This document shows, in pieces, positions 1-8,890 of a DNA stretch of 64,000 nucleotides. The notes under the pieces are model-generated. The model was not told the DNA's origin. It saw nothing but the letters and a program-made list of their open reading frames with translations, and did no database searches. The DNA is taken from contig JAKVOB010000001.1 in assembly GCA_022483015.1 (NCBI GenBank), positions 1,946,902 through 2,010,901 on the forward strand, written 5' to 3'. A program made the translations under genes and the position numbers. Origin of the DNA: Atopobiaceae bacterium (GTDB lineage: Bacteria; Actinomycetota; Coriobacteriia; Coriobacteriales; Atopobiaceae). How positions within the stretch are numbered: the stretch's first letter is position 1; each line of letters begins with the position of its first letter.

Positions 1-571
1 GCCAGGGGCCGAAGGCCGTCCGGTCCGGTGCCGAGATGAAGGCGGCGAGCTCGAGGCCATAGCGCTTGACCTCACGCGACGACTCCATGAACCGCTCGAG
101 GCCCAGGCCGCTGAACCGCTGGGGATAGTAGTTGTGGCAGGCCATGAGCCGGTCGGTGTTGGGGTCGTGGCGCATGACCGCATCAAGGGTGCCGTCACAG
201 GTGCTCGCGTTGAGCTCGATCGAGAGACCCTGGGGGTTCCTGGTCATCTCGGCCACGGCCGCGGCGTCGAACGCCTCGTCGAGCCTGATGGCGTCGGCAT
301 GGACCTCCGAGAAGAACGACAGGTCCGAGTAGTCGATGCCAAGCTTCTCGAAGGTCGAGGGCGCGACGTCGAGGCAGACCTCCATGCCGTTCTCGTGCGC
401 GAGGTCATCGAGGGCGGTGAACTCGCTCATGACGCGCTCCTTGGGGGCGTTGGCCGAGAGCAGGCAGCTGAAGACGCGCGTGAACCCGTGCTGGGCGGCG
501 GCCTCGATATAGGCCGCGTCCTTCTCGGGCGTGGAGTTCTCAGGATAGATCGAGATGCCGAGCTTGTGCAT
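1..571 (-). CDS. mupG: MupG-family (DUF871) 6-phospho-N-acetylmuramidase, partial
   Basis: The N-terminal 190 residues of a TIM-barrel protein; the rest lies beyond the left edge. It opens MHKLGISIYPENSTPEKD and continues with GFTRVFSCLLSANAPKE, the DUF871/MupG signature. Family knowledge: MupG is a cytoplasmic enzyme that cleaves MurNAc-6-phosphate disaccharides during peptidoglycan recycling. The ATG is set by an AGGAGAGG ribosome site a few bases upstream. A recognisable promoter with a LacI-type palindrome over the start point sits about 115 bases upstream, so the gene is probably induced by a sugar. Whether the C-terminal cyclophilin-like domain is present cannot be seen. Full family members are about 360 residues. 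Confidence 0.85.
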   Translation of the reverse strand, partial: MHKLGISIYPENSTPEKDAAYIEAAAQHGFTRVFSCLLSANAPKERVMSEFTALDDLAHENGMEVCLDVAPSTFEKLGIDYSDLSFFSEVHADAIRLDEAFDAAAVAEMTRNPQGLSIELNASTCDGTLDAVMRHDPNTDRLMACHNYYPQRFSGLGLERFMESSREVKRYGLELAAFISAPDRTAFGPW

Positions 572-685
572 GAACCTCTCCTTTTGGGTCGGGTCGGTGG
601 TGATGCGAGGCGTCTGGCCTTGGGTCTGTCTCTGGCTCCTGCGTGAGGGCAGGCGGGCGATCCTGCAAGGTCTGCACTTCTAAAC

Positions 686-731
686 TGAATCGTTTCAAGT
701 GAATAGTACTCTGCAGACCTGCACCGCACAA
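686..731 (-). promoter_or_regulatory. mupG promoter with LacI-type operator
   Basis: On the minus strand a -35 TTGTGC (726-731), a 17-base spacer and a -10 TACTAT (703-708) lie upstream of mupG. The palindrome TGAATCGTTTCA (686-697) begins six bases past the -10, where a repressor would cover the start point. Its CG centre is typical of LacI-family operators. A perfect 9-base inverted repeat, AGGTCTGCA/TGCAGACCT (668-676 and 712-720), brackets it. A related palindrome lies upstream of the surface protein at 2959-2972. Confidence 0.55.
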
Positions 732-870
732 CTCGTCATTCTTTGAGATGGCATCACTCTTACAGCATTTACCAGGACTTTTACTTATCCAACGCAGTTT
801 GCTCATGTCAGATGCATCCACGAACGGTGCATCGGTGTAACTTGAACGGTAATTGAACTTATGCGGGCGA

Positions 871-915
871 TTCAAAAGCAGGACGCGCCCACAAGCTCTC
901 GCCTGCGGGCGCGTC
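871..915 (-). terminator. Rho-independent terminator of the surface-protein gene
   Basis: Nine-base stem GACGCGCCC/GGGCGCGTC (882-890 and 907-915) just past the stop codon at 936, followed on the minus strand by a short T run (874-877). Confidence 0.65.
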
Positions 916-935
916 ATGTGCGTGCGACCTCTCCC

Positions 936-2873
936 CTACCTTTCGCTGTTCGACCTGCGAGTGACCAGGCGAGCAAGGGTGACCAGGGCGATGCCGACGA
1001 TTGCGAGGAGGGACGCTGCCGCCGGGCCTTGGTCCCCTGTCTTAGGCAGGGCCGTCGTGGGGGTCGCAGGGGTCTTGGGAGATTCGGCTGCAGGGGTGGC
1101 CGTGGTCTCGGGAGCGGCGACCTCAGAGGTCTCGGGCGTATCTGCCACAGTGGTCACGGGAGTCTCGACCGCAGGGGTGGTCGAGGTCTCGGGCGTCGTG
1201 GCCTCAGGCGTCACGGGAGTCGTCGGAGCCTCGGGCGTGGTGACCTCAGGAGTCTCAGGGGTGGTCGGAGTCTCGGGCGTATCAGGGGTGGTAGGGGTCT
1301 CCCCGTCCCCGCCCTCAGGTGACGTCGGGGTCTCGGGAGTGTTCGGGGTATCCGGCGTAGTCGGGGTGTCAGGGGTCTCGGGAGTGTTCGGGGTATCCGG
1401 CGTGGTCGGGGTCTCGGGCGTGGCCGGGGTATCAGGAGTCTCGGGCGTGGTCGGGGTCTCGGGCGTGGCCGGGGTATCAGGAGTCTCGGGCGTGGTCGGG
1501 GTATCCGGCGTGGTCGGGGTATCCGGCGTGGTCGGCATCTCAGGCGTGGTCGGGGTATCAGGCGTCTCGGGTGTGGTGACCTCAGGAGTCTCGGGAGTGG
1601 TCGGCGTCGTCGGAGTCTCAGGCGTGGTCGGCGTCGTCGGGGTGTCAGGAGTCGTCGGAGTCTCAGGCGTGGTCGGGGTGGTCGGGGTGTCAGGAGTCGT
1701 CGGAGTCTCAGGAGTGGTCGGGGTGTCAGGAGTCTCGGGCGTGGTGACCTCAGGAGTCTCGGGAGTGGTCGGCGTCGTCGGAGTCTCAGGCGTGGTCGGC
1801 GTGGTCGGGGTCTCAGGGGTCGTCGGAGTCTCGGGCACAACGAGCTTCTTGCCCTTATAGGCCCACATATGTCCCTCGCCCCTTGACTCGACGGACTTGG
1901 CGACGACGCATCCGTTGTAGTCTCCGCAGACGATGCTCACGTGGGCATTCGGGGCAACGACATGGCCCGTGAACGAGTTGGAGGATGACGTGACCTCGGT
2001 CGCGTTCGGCAGCGCGAAGACGATGCCAGCCCCCGCACTCGACAGCTCCACGCCCGAGGGTGCCGTACCGTTCAGTGTGACGGCCGGGATGATGAACGAG
2101 GCGTTGCTGGAGTACAGGATCGCATCGTCGGCAGAGTCGCCCTGGACGTCCATGCTGGAGAAGGTGATTCCAGAGACGTCAAAAGAGTAGCCACTCTGGA
2201 CCACGAGGCTGCCGTTCGAGTAGGTGTAGTGGTCCTTGGCAAGGGTGGCGTCGGCAGATGCTTCGACCTTGATGATGTCGGCAGCCTGCCCGAGGGCCGC
2301 GGCCTGCGCCGTGAGGCTTGCCGTCTGCGAGTGGTCGATGAAGCTGTCGGTGTATTGCACCGCGTACGCATCGCTCCTCACCGCTCCGGTCGAATCGATG
2401 ATCCAGAAGCTCTTCGAGCTGTTGGCCGTCCCCGCATAGAAGGAGAGCTCGTCATTGTACATGTTGACGTTGCCGCCACCGATGTTGGCGACACCGCCGA
2501 TGTAGGATGCGACGCCATGGGGCGCACCAGCGATGTTCCCATAGCTCAAGCCGCCGAGGTAGCCCTTGAAGTCGTCACCGACGATGACAGGGCCCACGAC
2601 GTGCTGTCCCTCGTAGTTGCCGTCCGTAAAGACGTTGTATCGATTCAATATATAGCCAAGGCTATAGGTACCGTTATAGGTCGCGGTGATGTTCCCGTTC
2701 GCGTCCCTACCGTAGTAGGCCTCATACGTATCGGTGGTCTGCAAGCCGTCCGTGCTGGCCGCATATGCCTTGGGGGTCATGGCGCACACGAGCGCCAGCA
2801 CGAACGCCAGGACATAACACCAAGCTCGCGATACATGTAGGTTCTTCTCCGTGGCCCTAGCGTCTTTGCTCAT
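936..2873 (-). CDS. LPKTG-anchored surface protein with choice-of-anchor-A-like region and Pro/Thr-rich repeat stalk
   Basis: 645 residues if started at the ATG at 2873 (MSKDARATEK). The frame stays open further upstream, but that part reads into the repeat array. Order: a signal peptide with hydrophobic core ending at PKAYA (about residue 40); a Gly/Tyr-rich region of about 270 residues with NRYNVFTDGNYEG and VGPVIVGDDFKGY, as in choice-of-anchor-A domains; a stalk of about 200 residues of PETPTTP-type repeats; LPKTG; a hydrophobic segment; and a basic tail (RRSNSER). It should be exported and fixed to peptidoglycan by sortase, possibly as an adhesin. The ribosome site is weak. The stalk DNA is highly repetitive and prone to slippage, so repeat number may vary between isolates. 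The ligand is unknown. Confidence 0.85.
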   Translation of the reverse strand: MSKDARATEKNLHVSRAWCYVLAFVLALVCAMTPKAYAASTDGLQTTDTYEAYYGRDANGNITATYNGTYSLGYILNRYNVFTDGNYEGQHVVGPVIVGDDFKGYLGGLSYGNIAGAPHGVASYIGGVANIGGGNVNMYNDELSFYAGTANSSKSFWIIDSTGAVRSDAYAVQYTDSFIDHSQTASLTAQAAALGQAADIIKVEASADATLAKDHYTYSNGSLVVQSGYSFDVSGITFSSMDVQGDSADDAILYSSNASFIIPAVTLNGTAPSGVELSSAGAGIVFALPNATEVTSSSNSFTGHVVAPNAHVSIVCGDYNGCVVAKSVESRGEGHMWAYKGKKLVVPETPTTPETPTTPTTPETPTTPTTPETPEVTTPETPDTPTTPETPTTPDTPTTPTTPETPTTPDTPTTPTTPETPTTPTTPETPEVTTPETPDTPTTPEMPTTPDTPTTPDTPTTPETPDTPATPETPTTPETPDTPATPETPTTPDTPNTPETPDTPTTPDTPNTPETPTSPEGGDGETPTTPDTPETPTTPETPEVTTPEAPTTPVTPEATTPETSTTPAVETPVTTVADTPETSEVAAPETTATPAAESPKTPATPTTALPKTGDQGPAAASLLAIVGIALVTLARLVTRRSNSER

Positions 2874-2958
2874 GTCCGTCGCTTTCTGTCGTGGTGTGCT
2901 CCGCTGGGAAGATACTATACGTGGCGGAATCGCTCCCATATCGTTCCGTAGGCAATAT

Positions 2959-2972
2959 TTGAATCGGTTCAA
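2959..2972. promoter_or_regulatory. LacI-type palindrome upstream of the surface-protein gene
   Basis: TTGAATCGGTTCAA, a near-perfect palindrome with a CG centre, 86 bases upstream of the chosen start at 2873. It resembles TGAATCGTTTCA at the mupG promoter. A possible -10 (TATAGT, 2914-2919 on the minus strand) lies between it and the gene. The regulator is not encoded in this window. Confidence 0.4.
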
Positions 2973-3004
2973 GTATTCTTCATAATTACTTTCAGGGAAC
3001 ACCT

Positions 3005-3469
3005 GCGGGTTACCATCGCCAGGCAACGTACCTGCCGCCGCGCATTGCCTGCCCTGGGTGACCCTGGCAGGGCCCCGCCCCGCCAACGCGGGTTACCATC
3101 GCCAGGCAACACACCCGCAGCCTCGCGTTGCCTGCCCTGGGTGACCCTGGCAGGGCCCCGCCCCGCCAACGCGGGTCACCATCGCCAGGCAACACACCCG
3201 CAGCCTCGCGTTGCCTGCCCTGGGTGACCCTGGCATGGCCCCACCCTGGCAACGCGGGTCACCATCGCCAGGCAACACATCCGCAGCCGCGCATTGCCTG
3301 CCCTGGGTGACCCTGGCAGGGCCCCGCCCTGGCAACGCGGGTCACCATCGCCAGGCAACACATCCGCAGCCTCGCATTGCCTGCCCTGGGTGACCCTGGC
3401 AGGGCCCCGCCCCGCCAACGCGGGTTACCATCGCCAGGCAACACACCCGCAGCCTCGCGTTGCCTGCCC
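3005..3469. repeat. Tandem array of an 83-bp unit (five full copies and a partial sixth)
   Basis: Units begin GCGGGTTACCATCGCCAGG or a one-base variant at 3005, 3088, 3171, 3254, 3337 and 3420, an exact 83-base period with a few substitutions. The sixth copy decays after about 50 bases. Each unit holds inverted repeats (CAGGCAAC with GTTGCCTG, and GGGTGACC near CCAGGG), so each could form a hairpin. The array fills the gap between the divergent surface-protein and membrane-protein genes. Short open frames in it are by-products of the period and lack ribosome sites. Confidence 0.95.
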
Positions 3470-3591
3470 GAAGCGACCCGCTCCGGCCTACACCACCTGT
3501 GGCTTTACACCAGCGCGCCCTGCATCCAGATTTCGCACATATGCGATGGGTAGGTATCAAGATATCAACGTGACCATGAAGGGGTGTTGCT

Positions 3592-4242
3592 GTGCGTACT
3601 CTTGCGCATTCGTTTGACGTGGAGGCATTCGTAGCGAGACAGAAGAAGGGCTACTTTGCGCCGTTCACCTGGGCGTTCTGGCGAAGCCTCCTGGTGAGCT
3701 TCTGCGTCTTCTGCATCGTGGGGCATCTGCTCGAGTTCCCCTACTGCTGGTTCATGACCTCCATCGGCGTGTCCACGAGCGGCTACGCCCTCTGGACCGA
3801 CCCGTGGTTCCATCCCTACTGGGTGTACGGCATCGGAGCCGTGGTCATGACGCTCGCGCTCGAGCCCTTCAAGGACATGCTGTTCCGCCATCGCAAGACC
3901 ACCTGGGGCGCGCTCCTCGAGACCTTCGTCATCATGACCCTGCTGGCCATGGTCATGGAGCTCGTCATCGGCCTCATCGTGAACCAGCCCGATGCGGCCG
4001 GCGTCTACCCCTACTGGGACAACTCCCACCTGCCGCTCAACATCATGGGCCAGGCATGGCTCGTGAACGACGTCGTGATCGGCATGGTCGCGATGCTCTA
4101 CCTGTGGGTGTTCTATCCGCTCATCTGCGAGGCCCTGGCGCACCTCAAGCCCCTTCGCAGCAACGTCGCCTTCGCGAGCGTCATCATGGGCTTCACCGCG
4201 CTCTGCGTGACGTCCTATACCCTGCTTGCCCTGGCAGCCTAG
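3592..4242 (+). CDS. PF06541-type (putative ABC-transporter type IV) integral membrane protein
   Basis: 216 residues with a GTG start; AGGGG lies about eight bases upstream. After a soluble N-terminus of about 30 residues there are five or six hydrophobic segments (FWRSLLVSFCVFCIVGHLLEF, VYGIGAVVMTLAL, LLETFVIMTLLAMVMELVIG, VVIGMVAMLYLWVF, VIMGFTALCVTSYTLL). The pattern ..GHLLE..Y and WGALLET..LE..IG recalls PF06541, a poorly characterised membrane family named for similarity to transporter permeases. No ATPase gene adjoins it, and transport has not been shown for the family. A second, larger member lies at 53852-54778. A strong terminator follows. Confidence 0.65.
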   Translation: MRTLAHSFDVEAFVARQKKGYFAPFTWAFWRSLLVSFCVFCIVGHLLEFPYCWFMTSIGVSTSGYALWTDPWFHPYWVYGIGAVVMTLALEPFKDMLFRHRKTTWGALLETFVIMTLLAMVMELVIGLIVNQPDAAGVYPYWDNSHLPLNIMGQAWLVNDVVIGMVAMLYLWVFYPLICEALAHLKPLRSNVAFASVIMGFTALCVTSYTLLALAA

Positions 4243-4269
4243 CTGGCCACGCTGCCCCAGAGGTTCGGA

Positions 4270-4305
4270 CGCACCCCCGCCGCAGCCATCTGCATCGGGG
4301 GTGCG
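4270..4305 (+). terminator. Rho-independent terminator
   Basis: Perfect 10-base stem CGCACCCCCG (4270-4279) and CGGGGGTGCG (4296-4305), followed by TCGTTCTTCT. It lies 28 bases past the stop of the upstream gene and also faces the end of the esterase pseudogene on the other strand. Confidence 0.75.
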
Positions 4306-4321
4306 TCGTTCTTCTCGACGA

Positions 4322-5492
4322 TCACTGATGCGCCGAGAACCACGACAGGGTGATGCCCATGTAGCCCTGCGCGCCGATGTTGGTGCCACCCATGTCGAAG
4401 AGGTGGTTGGCATAGGCCACCTTCACGAGCTTGTTGTCCACGCCAGCCTCGGCGAGCCTTTCCTGCAGGGTGTAGCTCTGCGTGGGCGAGACGGCCGTGT
4501 CGTGGTCGCCCACCATGATGCAGGTCGCGGGCGAGTCGGAGCCCACGTAGTTGATCGGCGAGAGGGATGCGTACAGCTCGGGGTCCTCGTCTGGCGTGGT
4601 GCCCATGTAGTCGCCCACCATCTGGTGAGCGGCGTCGGTGAAGAGCGGATAGTCGTTGGTGTAGCAGGCCGCCATGTCCGTCACCGGGTACAGGACGCTC
4701 ACGGCGTCGACCTTGGGCAACGTGGTGCCACCCGCCTCCCGGTAGGTGCCGTCGCAGATCTTGTAGGCGAGGTCGAGGCCGAGGTTGCCGCCAGCGGAGT
4801 CACCGATGACATAGAAGCGGTCCGTGCTGCCGCCGTACGCGGCGACGTTGTCCTGGATCCAGGCGACGGCATAGGTGAGCTGCTGCTCGACCGTCGCGGC
4901 ACCATGGAACTCGGAGGACGACAGGTCGTACTCCGCAGAGACCGCCACATAGCCAGTCCTCGGCGAACTGCTCGAGGTACGCCTCGCCCTCCTTGCGCGA
5001 CCCACCGCTCCAGCCGCCACCATGGACGTAGAGCACCACCGGCTTGTCCGTGGCCCCATCGTCCACGCGGTAGACGTCCAGGAGGGAGTCATCGCTGATC
5101 GTGTCCTCGTAGCGCTCGGTGTCCATGGTCACATCAGAACGGTCGGCCTTGCCCTCATAACTCGCGAGCAGGCTGGCATCGCCGCCGGAGTCATTGATCG
5201 AGAAGAGCTCCGTCGCGGCGAAGTAGACGCCGCACGCGAGCGTCACCAAGGAGACGACCCACAGCGCACCGAAGAGACGGCCGCCATGGAAGTGCGCCAC
5301 GAGCACGCAGACCAGCGTCACGACCGCCACGAGGGGTACCCAGGCCTGCATGTTCCCGACCGTGAGCAGGTTGGCGAACGTCCCGATGCAGGGAAGCCCC
5401 TGCCACAGCGTGCCAAGGGCGAGCAGCGCGTCAACCACCACGAGGGTCACGGCCACGACGCTCAGGGCCACATAGGCCATCTTCTTCGCCAC
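4322..5492 (-). pseudogene. Membrane-anchored alpha/beta hydrolase (esterase), split by a one-base frameshift
   Basis: From a GTG at 5492, with AGGGGAG upstream, the frame encodes three or four transmembrane segments. A hydrolase domain follows with the oxyanion motif YVHGGGW and runs to YLEQFAED. One extra base near 4955 (GAGGAC-T-GGCTATGTG on the minus strand) moves the rest into another frame. That frame continues GYVAVSAEYDL, then GDSAGG (nucleophile elbow), VGDHD (acid) and YANHLFD (histidine), ending at 4322. Together they make an intact-looking esterase/acetyl-hydrolase of about 390 residues with a full catalytic triad. Either the gene is a recent pseudogene or the extra base is an assembly error. 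The substrate is unknown; family members deacylate small esters. Confidence 0.85.
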
Positions 5493-5663
5493 GTTATTCT
5501 CCCCTGCTCGGATTCGCGTACCAGTTGGATGTACCCGAAGGGGAGCCTGGGCACGCACAGAGATGCCGCCGAGCGCCCGATCGTCGCATCCCATGGTAGC
5601 GACCCGGGAGGCGGGGTACCTTCCAAGCAACGGAAGCGAGAGGAACGGTCCCAAGGGAGGCAT

Positions 5664-6185
5664 ATGGACTTCGTCAAGGCGACATCGGCAGACCTCACAA
5701 GCGTGAGGGTGCTCTATCGGGACGTCATCGACCAGACGCCCCAGCTGGACCAGCATGCGCGGTGGAAGCACGGCCTCTACCCGACTGACGCGCTGTTTGC
5801 CAGCTTCATCGAGGACGGGTCCATGTACCTGCTGGCAGACGGAGGCACGGTCGTGGCCGCGATGGCGATGAGCATGGGGCAGGAGGAGGACTACCACGAG
5901 GTGCCTTGGCAGGTCGACGCCGCAGACGACGAGGTCGCCGTCATACACCTCCTTGCCGTGAGGCCGAGCCGGCAGGGCCAGGGCCTCGCGAGCCGTATGA
6001 TCGACGAGGCCGTCCGCCTCGCGCAGGATGAGGGCAAGCGGGCCGTGCGCCTGGACGCCCTGGCCACCAACACGCCCGCGCAGCGGCTGTATGCCTCGAA
6101 AGGCTTCCAGCCCAGGGGGAGACAGAACCTCTACGCCGAGAACACCGGCTGGACGGACTTCCTCTTCTTCGAGCGCGCGACCTGA
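5664..6185 (+). CDS. GNAT-family N-acetyltransferase
   Basis: 173 residues starting at ATG 5664, with GGGAGG four bases before. The acetyl-CoA-binding core is clear: VIHLLAVRPSRQGQGLASRMI matches the beta4-alpha3 motif A (R-Q-G-Q-G-L/A). NTPAQRLYASKGFQ is the usual motif B. These enzymes move acetyl from acetyl-CoA to an amine; the acceptor cannot be told from sequence. It is transcribed away from the esterase pseudogene, with about 170 bases between them, and converges on ogt. Confidence 0.88.
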   Translation: MDFVKATSADLTSVRVLYRDVIDQTPQLDQHARWKHGLYPTDALFASFIEDGSMYLLADGGTVVAAMAMSMGQEEDYHEVPWQVDAADDEVAVIHLLAVRPSRQGQGLASRMIDEAVRLAQDEGKRAVRLDALATNTPAQRLYASKGFQPRGRQNLYAENTGWTDFLFFERAT

Positions 6186-6275
6186 CGACAGGGGCCGCAC
6201 CCACGGGGCGACGTATCGCCCGTCCGACGCTCGCGCGCCTCGACGCACCGACCGACCCGACCCGACCACGAGAGC

Positions 6276-6824
6276 CTACCTGCACACGCCCTCCAGGACG
6301 AGAAGGGCCTCCTTGCGCCCGAGGCCCGCGGCATATCCCACGAGGCTGCCGTCCGACCCGACCACCCTATGGCATGGCACGAAGACGAGCAGCGGGTTCC
6401 TCCCGACCGCGGCCCCGACGGCCCGCGCCGACGCACGCCGGCCGCGCGCCACGCCCAGACGGTCGGCAATGGCCCCATAGGTGGTCGTCCGGCCTCGGGG
6501 GATGCCGACGAGCTCGCACCAGACCGCCTGTTGGAAGGTGGTCCCATAAGGCGCGACCGGCGGCAGGGGACCAGGGTCGACACCTGCGAAATAACGCCCC
6601 AGCCACGCAACGGCCCCATCGAGGACGGGGACCTCGCCGCCCACCGCCTCACGGCAGGCCCCGACGTTCGCCCGGTCATGCGCCTGCCCGTCGAACCAGG
6701 ACCCGACGAGCGCGCCGCCCCGCTCGGCAAGCGTCATGGGTCCCAAGGGAGACTCGTGGCCGATGAGCGACGTGACCTCCCCGATGCTCGACCCAACCTC
6801 GTTCCTCTCGGCTGCCTTGGCCAT
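6276..6824 (-). CDS. ogt: Methylated-DNA--protein-cysteine S-methyltransferase
   Basis: 182 residues from the ATG at 6824 (MAKAAERN), chosen because GGAGG lies seven bases upstream; an earlier in-frame ATG lacks this. The active site PCHRVV (Cys near residue 151) and the helix-turn-helix YGAIADRLGVARGRRASARAVG, leading to the Asn of AVGRNPLL, are intact. The enzyme transfers an alkyl group from O6-alkylguanine in DNA to its own cysteine and is used once. It has no Ada-type N-terminal zinc domain, so it is the Ogt/MGMT type. It is a stand-alone gene converging with the acetyltransferase. Confidence 0.93.
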   Translation of the reverse strand: MAKAAERNEVGSSIGEVTSLIGHESPLGPMTLAERGGALVGSWFDGQAHDRANVGACREAVGGEVPVLDGAVAWLGRYFAGVDPGPLPPVAPYGTTFQQAVWCELVGIPRGRTTTYGAIADRLGVARGRRASARAVGAAVGRNPLLVFVPCHRVVGSDGSLVGYAAGLGRKEALLVLEGVCR

Positions 6825-7027
6825 GCATGCCCCTCCCTGCGCCGTCCTTCGCCGTCCGTTGGCATCCATGAAACCACATCCACCGACGAATGGCGCACGT
6901 GACCGAAAGGAGGGAGCAGCAGGCCCATGACCACCATACCCGGCGATATCATCTGACGCATCAGGTTCCTACGACATCGTCCCAGGGCGCATTCGCACAA
7001 GCTGCAAGGTCAACGTGAGGAGTCAGC

Positions 7028-7519
7028 ATGCCGGACAAGAAGAAGGGCCTCTTCAAGGAGTTCCGAGAGTTCCTGGACCAGGGCAACGTCATGGGGATGG
7101 CCGTCGGCATCATCATCGGCGGCGCGTTCACCGCACTCGTGACGGCGCTCATCACCGACGTCATCAACCCCATCATCACCATGGCGACCGGCGGCACCGG
7201 CTCGGCGTCAGGCCTCGCGATAGCCATCCCCGGCTCCGACCAGGTGATCGACTTCGGCGCGTTCATCTCGGCCATCATCAACTTCGTCCTCATCGCGTTC
7301 GTCGTCTTCATGCTCGTGCGCTCCTACAACAAGGCCAAGGCGGCAGCCGAGAAGGTCAGGAGCGGCTGGGGCGAGGAGCCGGCCGATGCCCCTGCGGCAC
7401 GCACGTGCCCCTACTGCGGCGAGGAGATCGTCGACGACGCCGTGCGCTGCCCCCACTGCACGTCGGTCCTGCCGAACGCCAGCGCGACTGACATCTCGGC
7501 CATGGGCGGCACGAGGTAG
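7028..7519 (+). CDS. mscL: Large-conductance mechanosensitive channel MscL with C-terminal zinc ribbon
   Basis: 163 residues. FKEFLEFL-like FREFLDQGNVMGMAVGIIIGGAFTALV is the pore-lining TM1; an extracellular loop follows, then TM2 (AFISAIINFVLIAFVVFMLV) ending in RSYNKAK. MscL is a homopentamer that opens under membrane tension and vents solutes on osmotic downshock. Unlike the usual family form (130-150 residues), the C-terminal bundle is followed by a zinc ribbon with two CxxC pairs (CPYC and CPHC, about residues 126-146). GGAG precedes the ATG by about six bases. It is a single-gene unit. Confidence 0.95.
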   Translation: MPDKKKGLFKEFREFLDQGNVMGMAVGIIIGGAFTALVTALITDVINPIITMATGGTGSASGLAIAIPGSDQVIDFGAFISAIINFVLIAFVVFMLVRSYNKAKAAAEKVRSGWGEEPADAPAARTCPYCGEEIVDDAVRCPHCTSVLPNASATDISAMGGTR

Positions 7520-7637
7520 CGGCAGCCGACAAGACCGCCGCACAACCATCCCCCAGCCACACTGGCCGAAACCTCGGATTAGCTGACCTGAGGCTCGGTA
7601 TGCTCTTGTTAGCACATGACCGCAGAGGAGGTGCGCC

Positions 7638-8768
7638 ATGTCGGTCACGGTACTCTATGCGGAAGTCTGCATCATCTGCATACTCTTCCTGCTGCTCATC
7701 GCCCTGAAGGCAAGGCGCTCTGCGTTCCCGCAGTCCCAGCGGCAGAGCTACCTCGCCGTCTGCTTCACGAACATGCTGCTCTTTGTCGTGGATGCCTGCT
7801 GGATCTTCGTGGACAGCGATGCCGCGCTCTCCTCCCCTGCCCTGAACTGGCTGTTGAACGGCTTATATTACATCCTCGGATGTCTCGTCAGCTACTTCTG
7901 GTTCTGCTACTCGGAGTCAGTCCAGCAGTCGAGGTTCGCACGCGACAGGCGCTGGCACCTCGTCGCATTCGCGCCCGCACTGATACTGATCGCGCTCACG
8001 TTCCTCACGTACTGGACCCATTGGCTCTTCTATGTCGATGCGGCCAACCAGTACCACCGCGGCCCTGCCTACCTCCTCCAGGTGGTCGTGACGTACGGGT
8101 ATGTCATCCTCACGGCGACCAAGGCGTACGTCCTCTCGAACAGGACGAACGACTATGCCAGGAGGATGGAGCTGAGGACCCTGTCGACCTTCGTAGTCCC
8201 CAGCGTCATCACCGGGGTCTTCCAGGTGCTCTTCCCGCGCTATCCCATCCTGTGCGTAGGCAACACGTTCGGCCTCCTTTACGTCTACCTGACCCTGCAG
8301 GCACAGCTCGTCTCCATCGACGCCCTCACCAGGCTCAACAACCGAAACCAACTGTTCCAGTACCTGTCGGTCAGACTCAGGCGCGACCAGGGCGACAAGC
8401 CGCTCTACCTGCTCATGATCGACGTGAACAAGTTCAAGGCGATCAACGACACCTACGGCCACATCGAAGGGGACAAGGCGCTCAGGCTGGTCGCCGATGC
8501 GCTCAGGAAGGCGTGCAGCCGCCGGGGCTTCTTCATCGCGCGTTACGGCGGGGACGAGTTCACCGTCATATGCGAGCTCGACAAGGACCAGTCCATCCTG
8601 GACGTCCACAAGAGAATCGATGCCGCCCTGGCCGAGGTCGAGACGCCCTACCCCCTCACCGTCAGCATCGGGTCCGCACGGTACACGAGCGACGTCACGT
8701 CGCGGCAGGACCTCATCGCGCGGGCCGACGAGGAGCTCTACAAGGCCAAGGCCGCGCTCGCACGTTAA
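7638..8768 (+). CDS. Membrane-bound GGDEF diguanylate cyclase
   Basis: 376 residues. About seven hydrophobic helices fill residues 1-215, forming a membrane sensor of unassigned type. A linker ending in SIDALTRLNNRNQ leads into a GGDEF domain whose active loop reads RYGGDEF, with IDVNKFKAINDTYGH upstream, so the catalytic signature is complete. It should make cyclic di-GMP from two GTP at the inner membrane face. No inhibitory-site RxxD was confirmed. GGAGG precedes the ATG by about eight bases. No EAL or PilZ gene lies in the window, so the target pathway is not visible. Confidence 0.9.
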   Translation: MSVTVLYAEVCIICILFLLLIALKARRSAFPQSQRQSYLAVCFTNMLLFVVDACWIFVDSDAALSSPALNWLLNGLYYILGCLVSYFWFCYSESVQQSRFARDRRWHLVAFAPALILIALTFLTYWTHWLFYVDAANQYHRGPAYLLQVVVTYGYVILTATKAYVLSNRTNDYARRMELRTLSTFVVPSVITGVFQVLFPRYPILCVGNTFGLLYVYLTLQAQLVSIDALTRLNNRNQLFQYLSVRLRRDQGDKPLYLLMIDVNKFKAINDTYGHIEGDKALRLVADALRKACSRRGFFIARYGGDEFTVICELDKDQSILDVHKRIDAALAEVETPYPLTVSIGSARYTSDVTSRQDLIARADEELYKAKAALAR

Positions 8769-8890
8769 CGGCTGTCGGGAAGACCTGACGGGACAGGCGA
8801 CCCGCCGTCCCGCATTCCCTTCTCGTCGCACGACAAGGCCCTGTCAGCCGCATGCGCCACCGCCGAGCGGGCCATGGTCGGACGGCGTGC

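Noticed and set aside
853-1860. Plus-strand frame coding for long GVVGVSGV repeats
   Set aside because: It is the reverse strand of the PETPTTP stalk; there is no independent evidence for translation.
3005-3469. CRISPR array
   Set aside because: The 83-bp units adjoin directly with no unique spacers, and no cas gene is present.
4800-6269. A single 489-codon minus-strand gene covering the acetyltransferase
   Set aside because: Its upstream two-thirds is antisense to a clear GNAT gene. Only the part after 5492 is the esterase 5' half.
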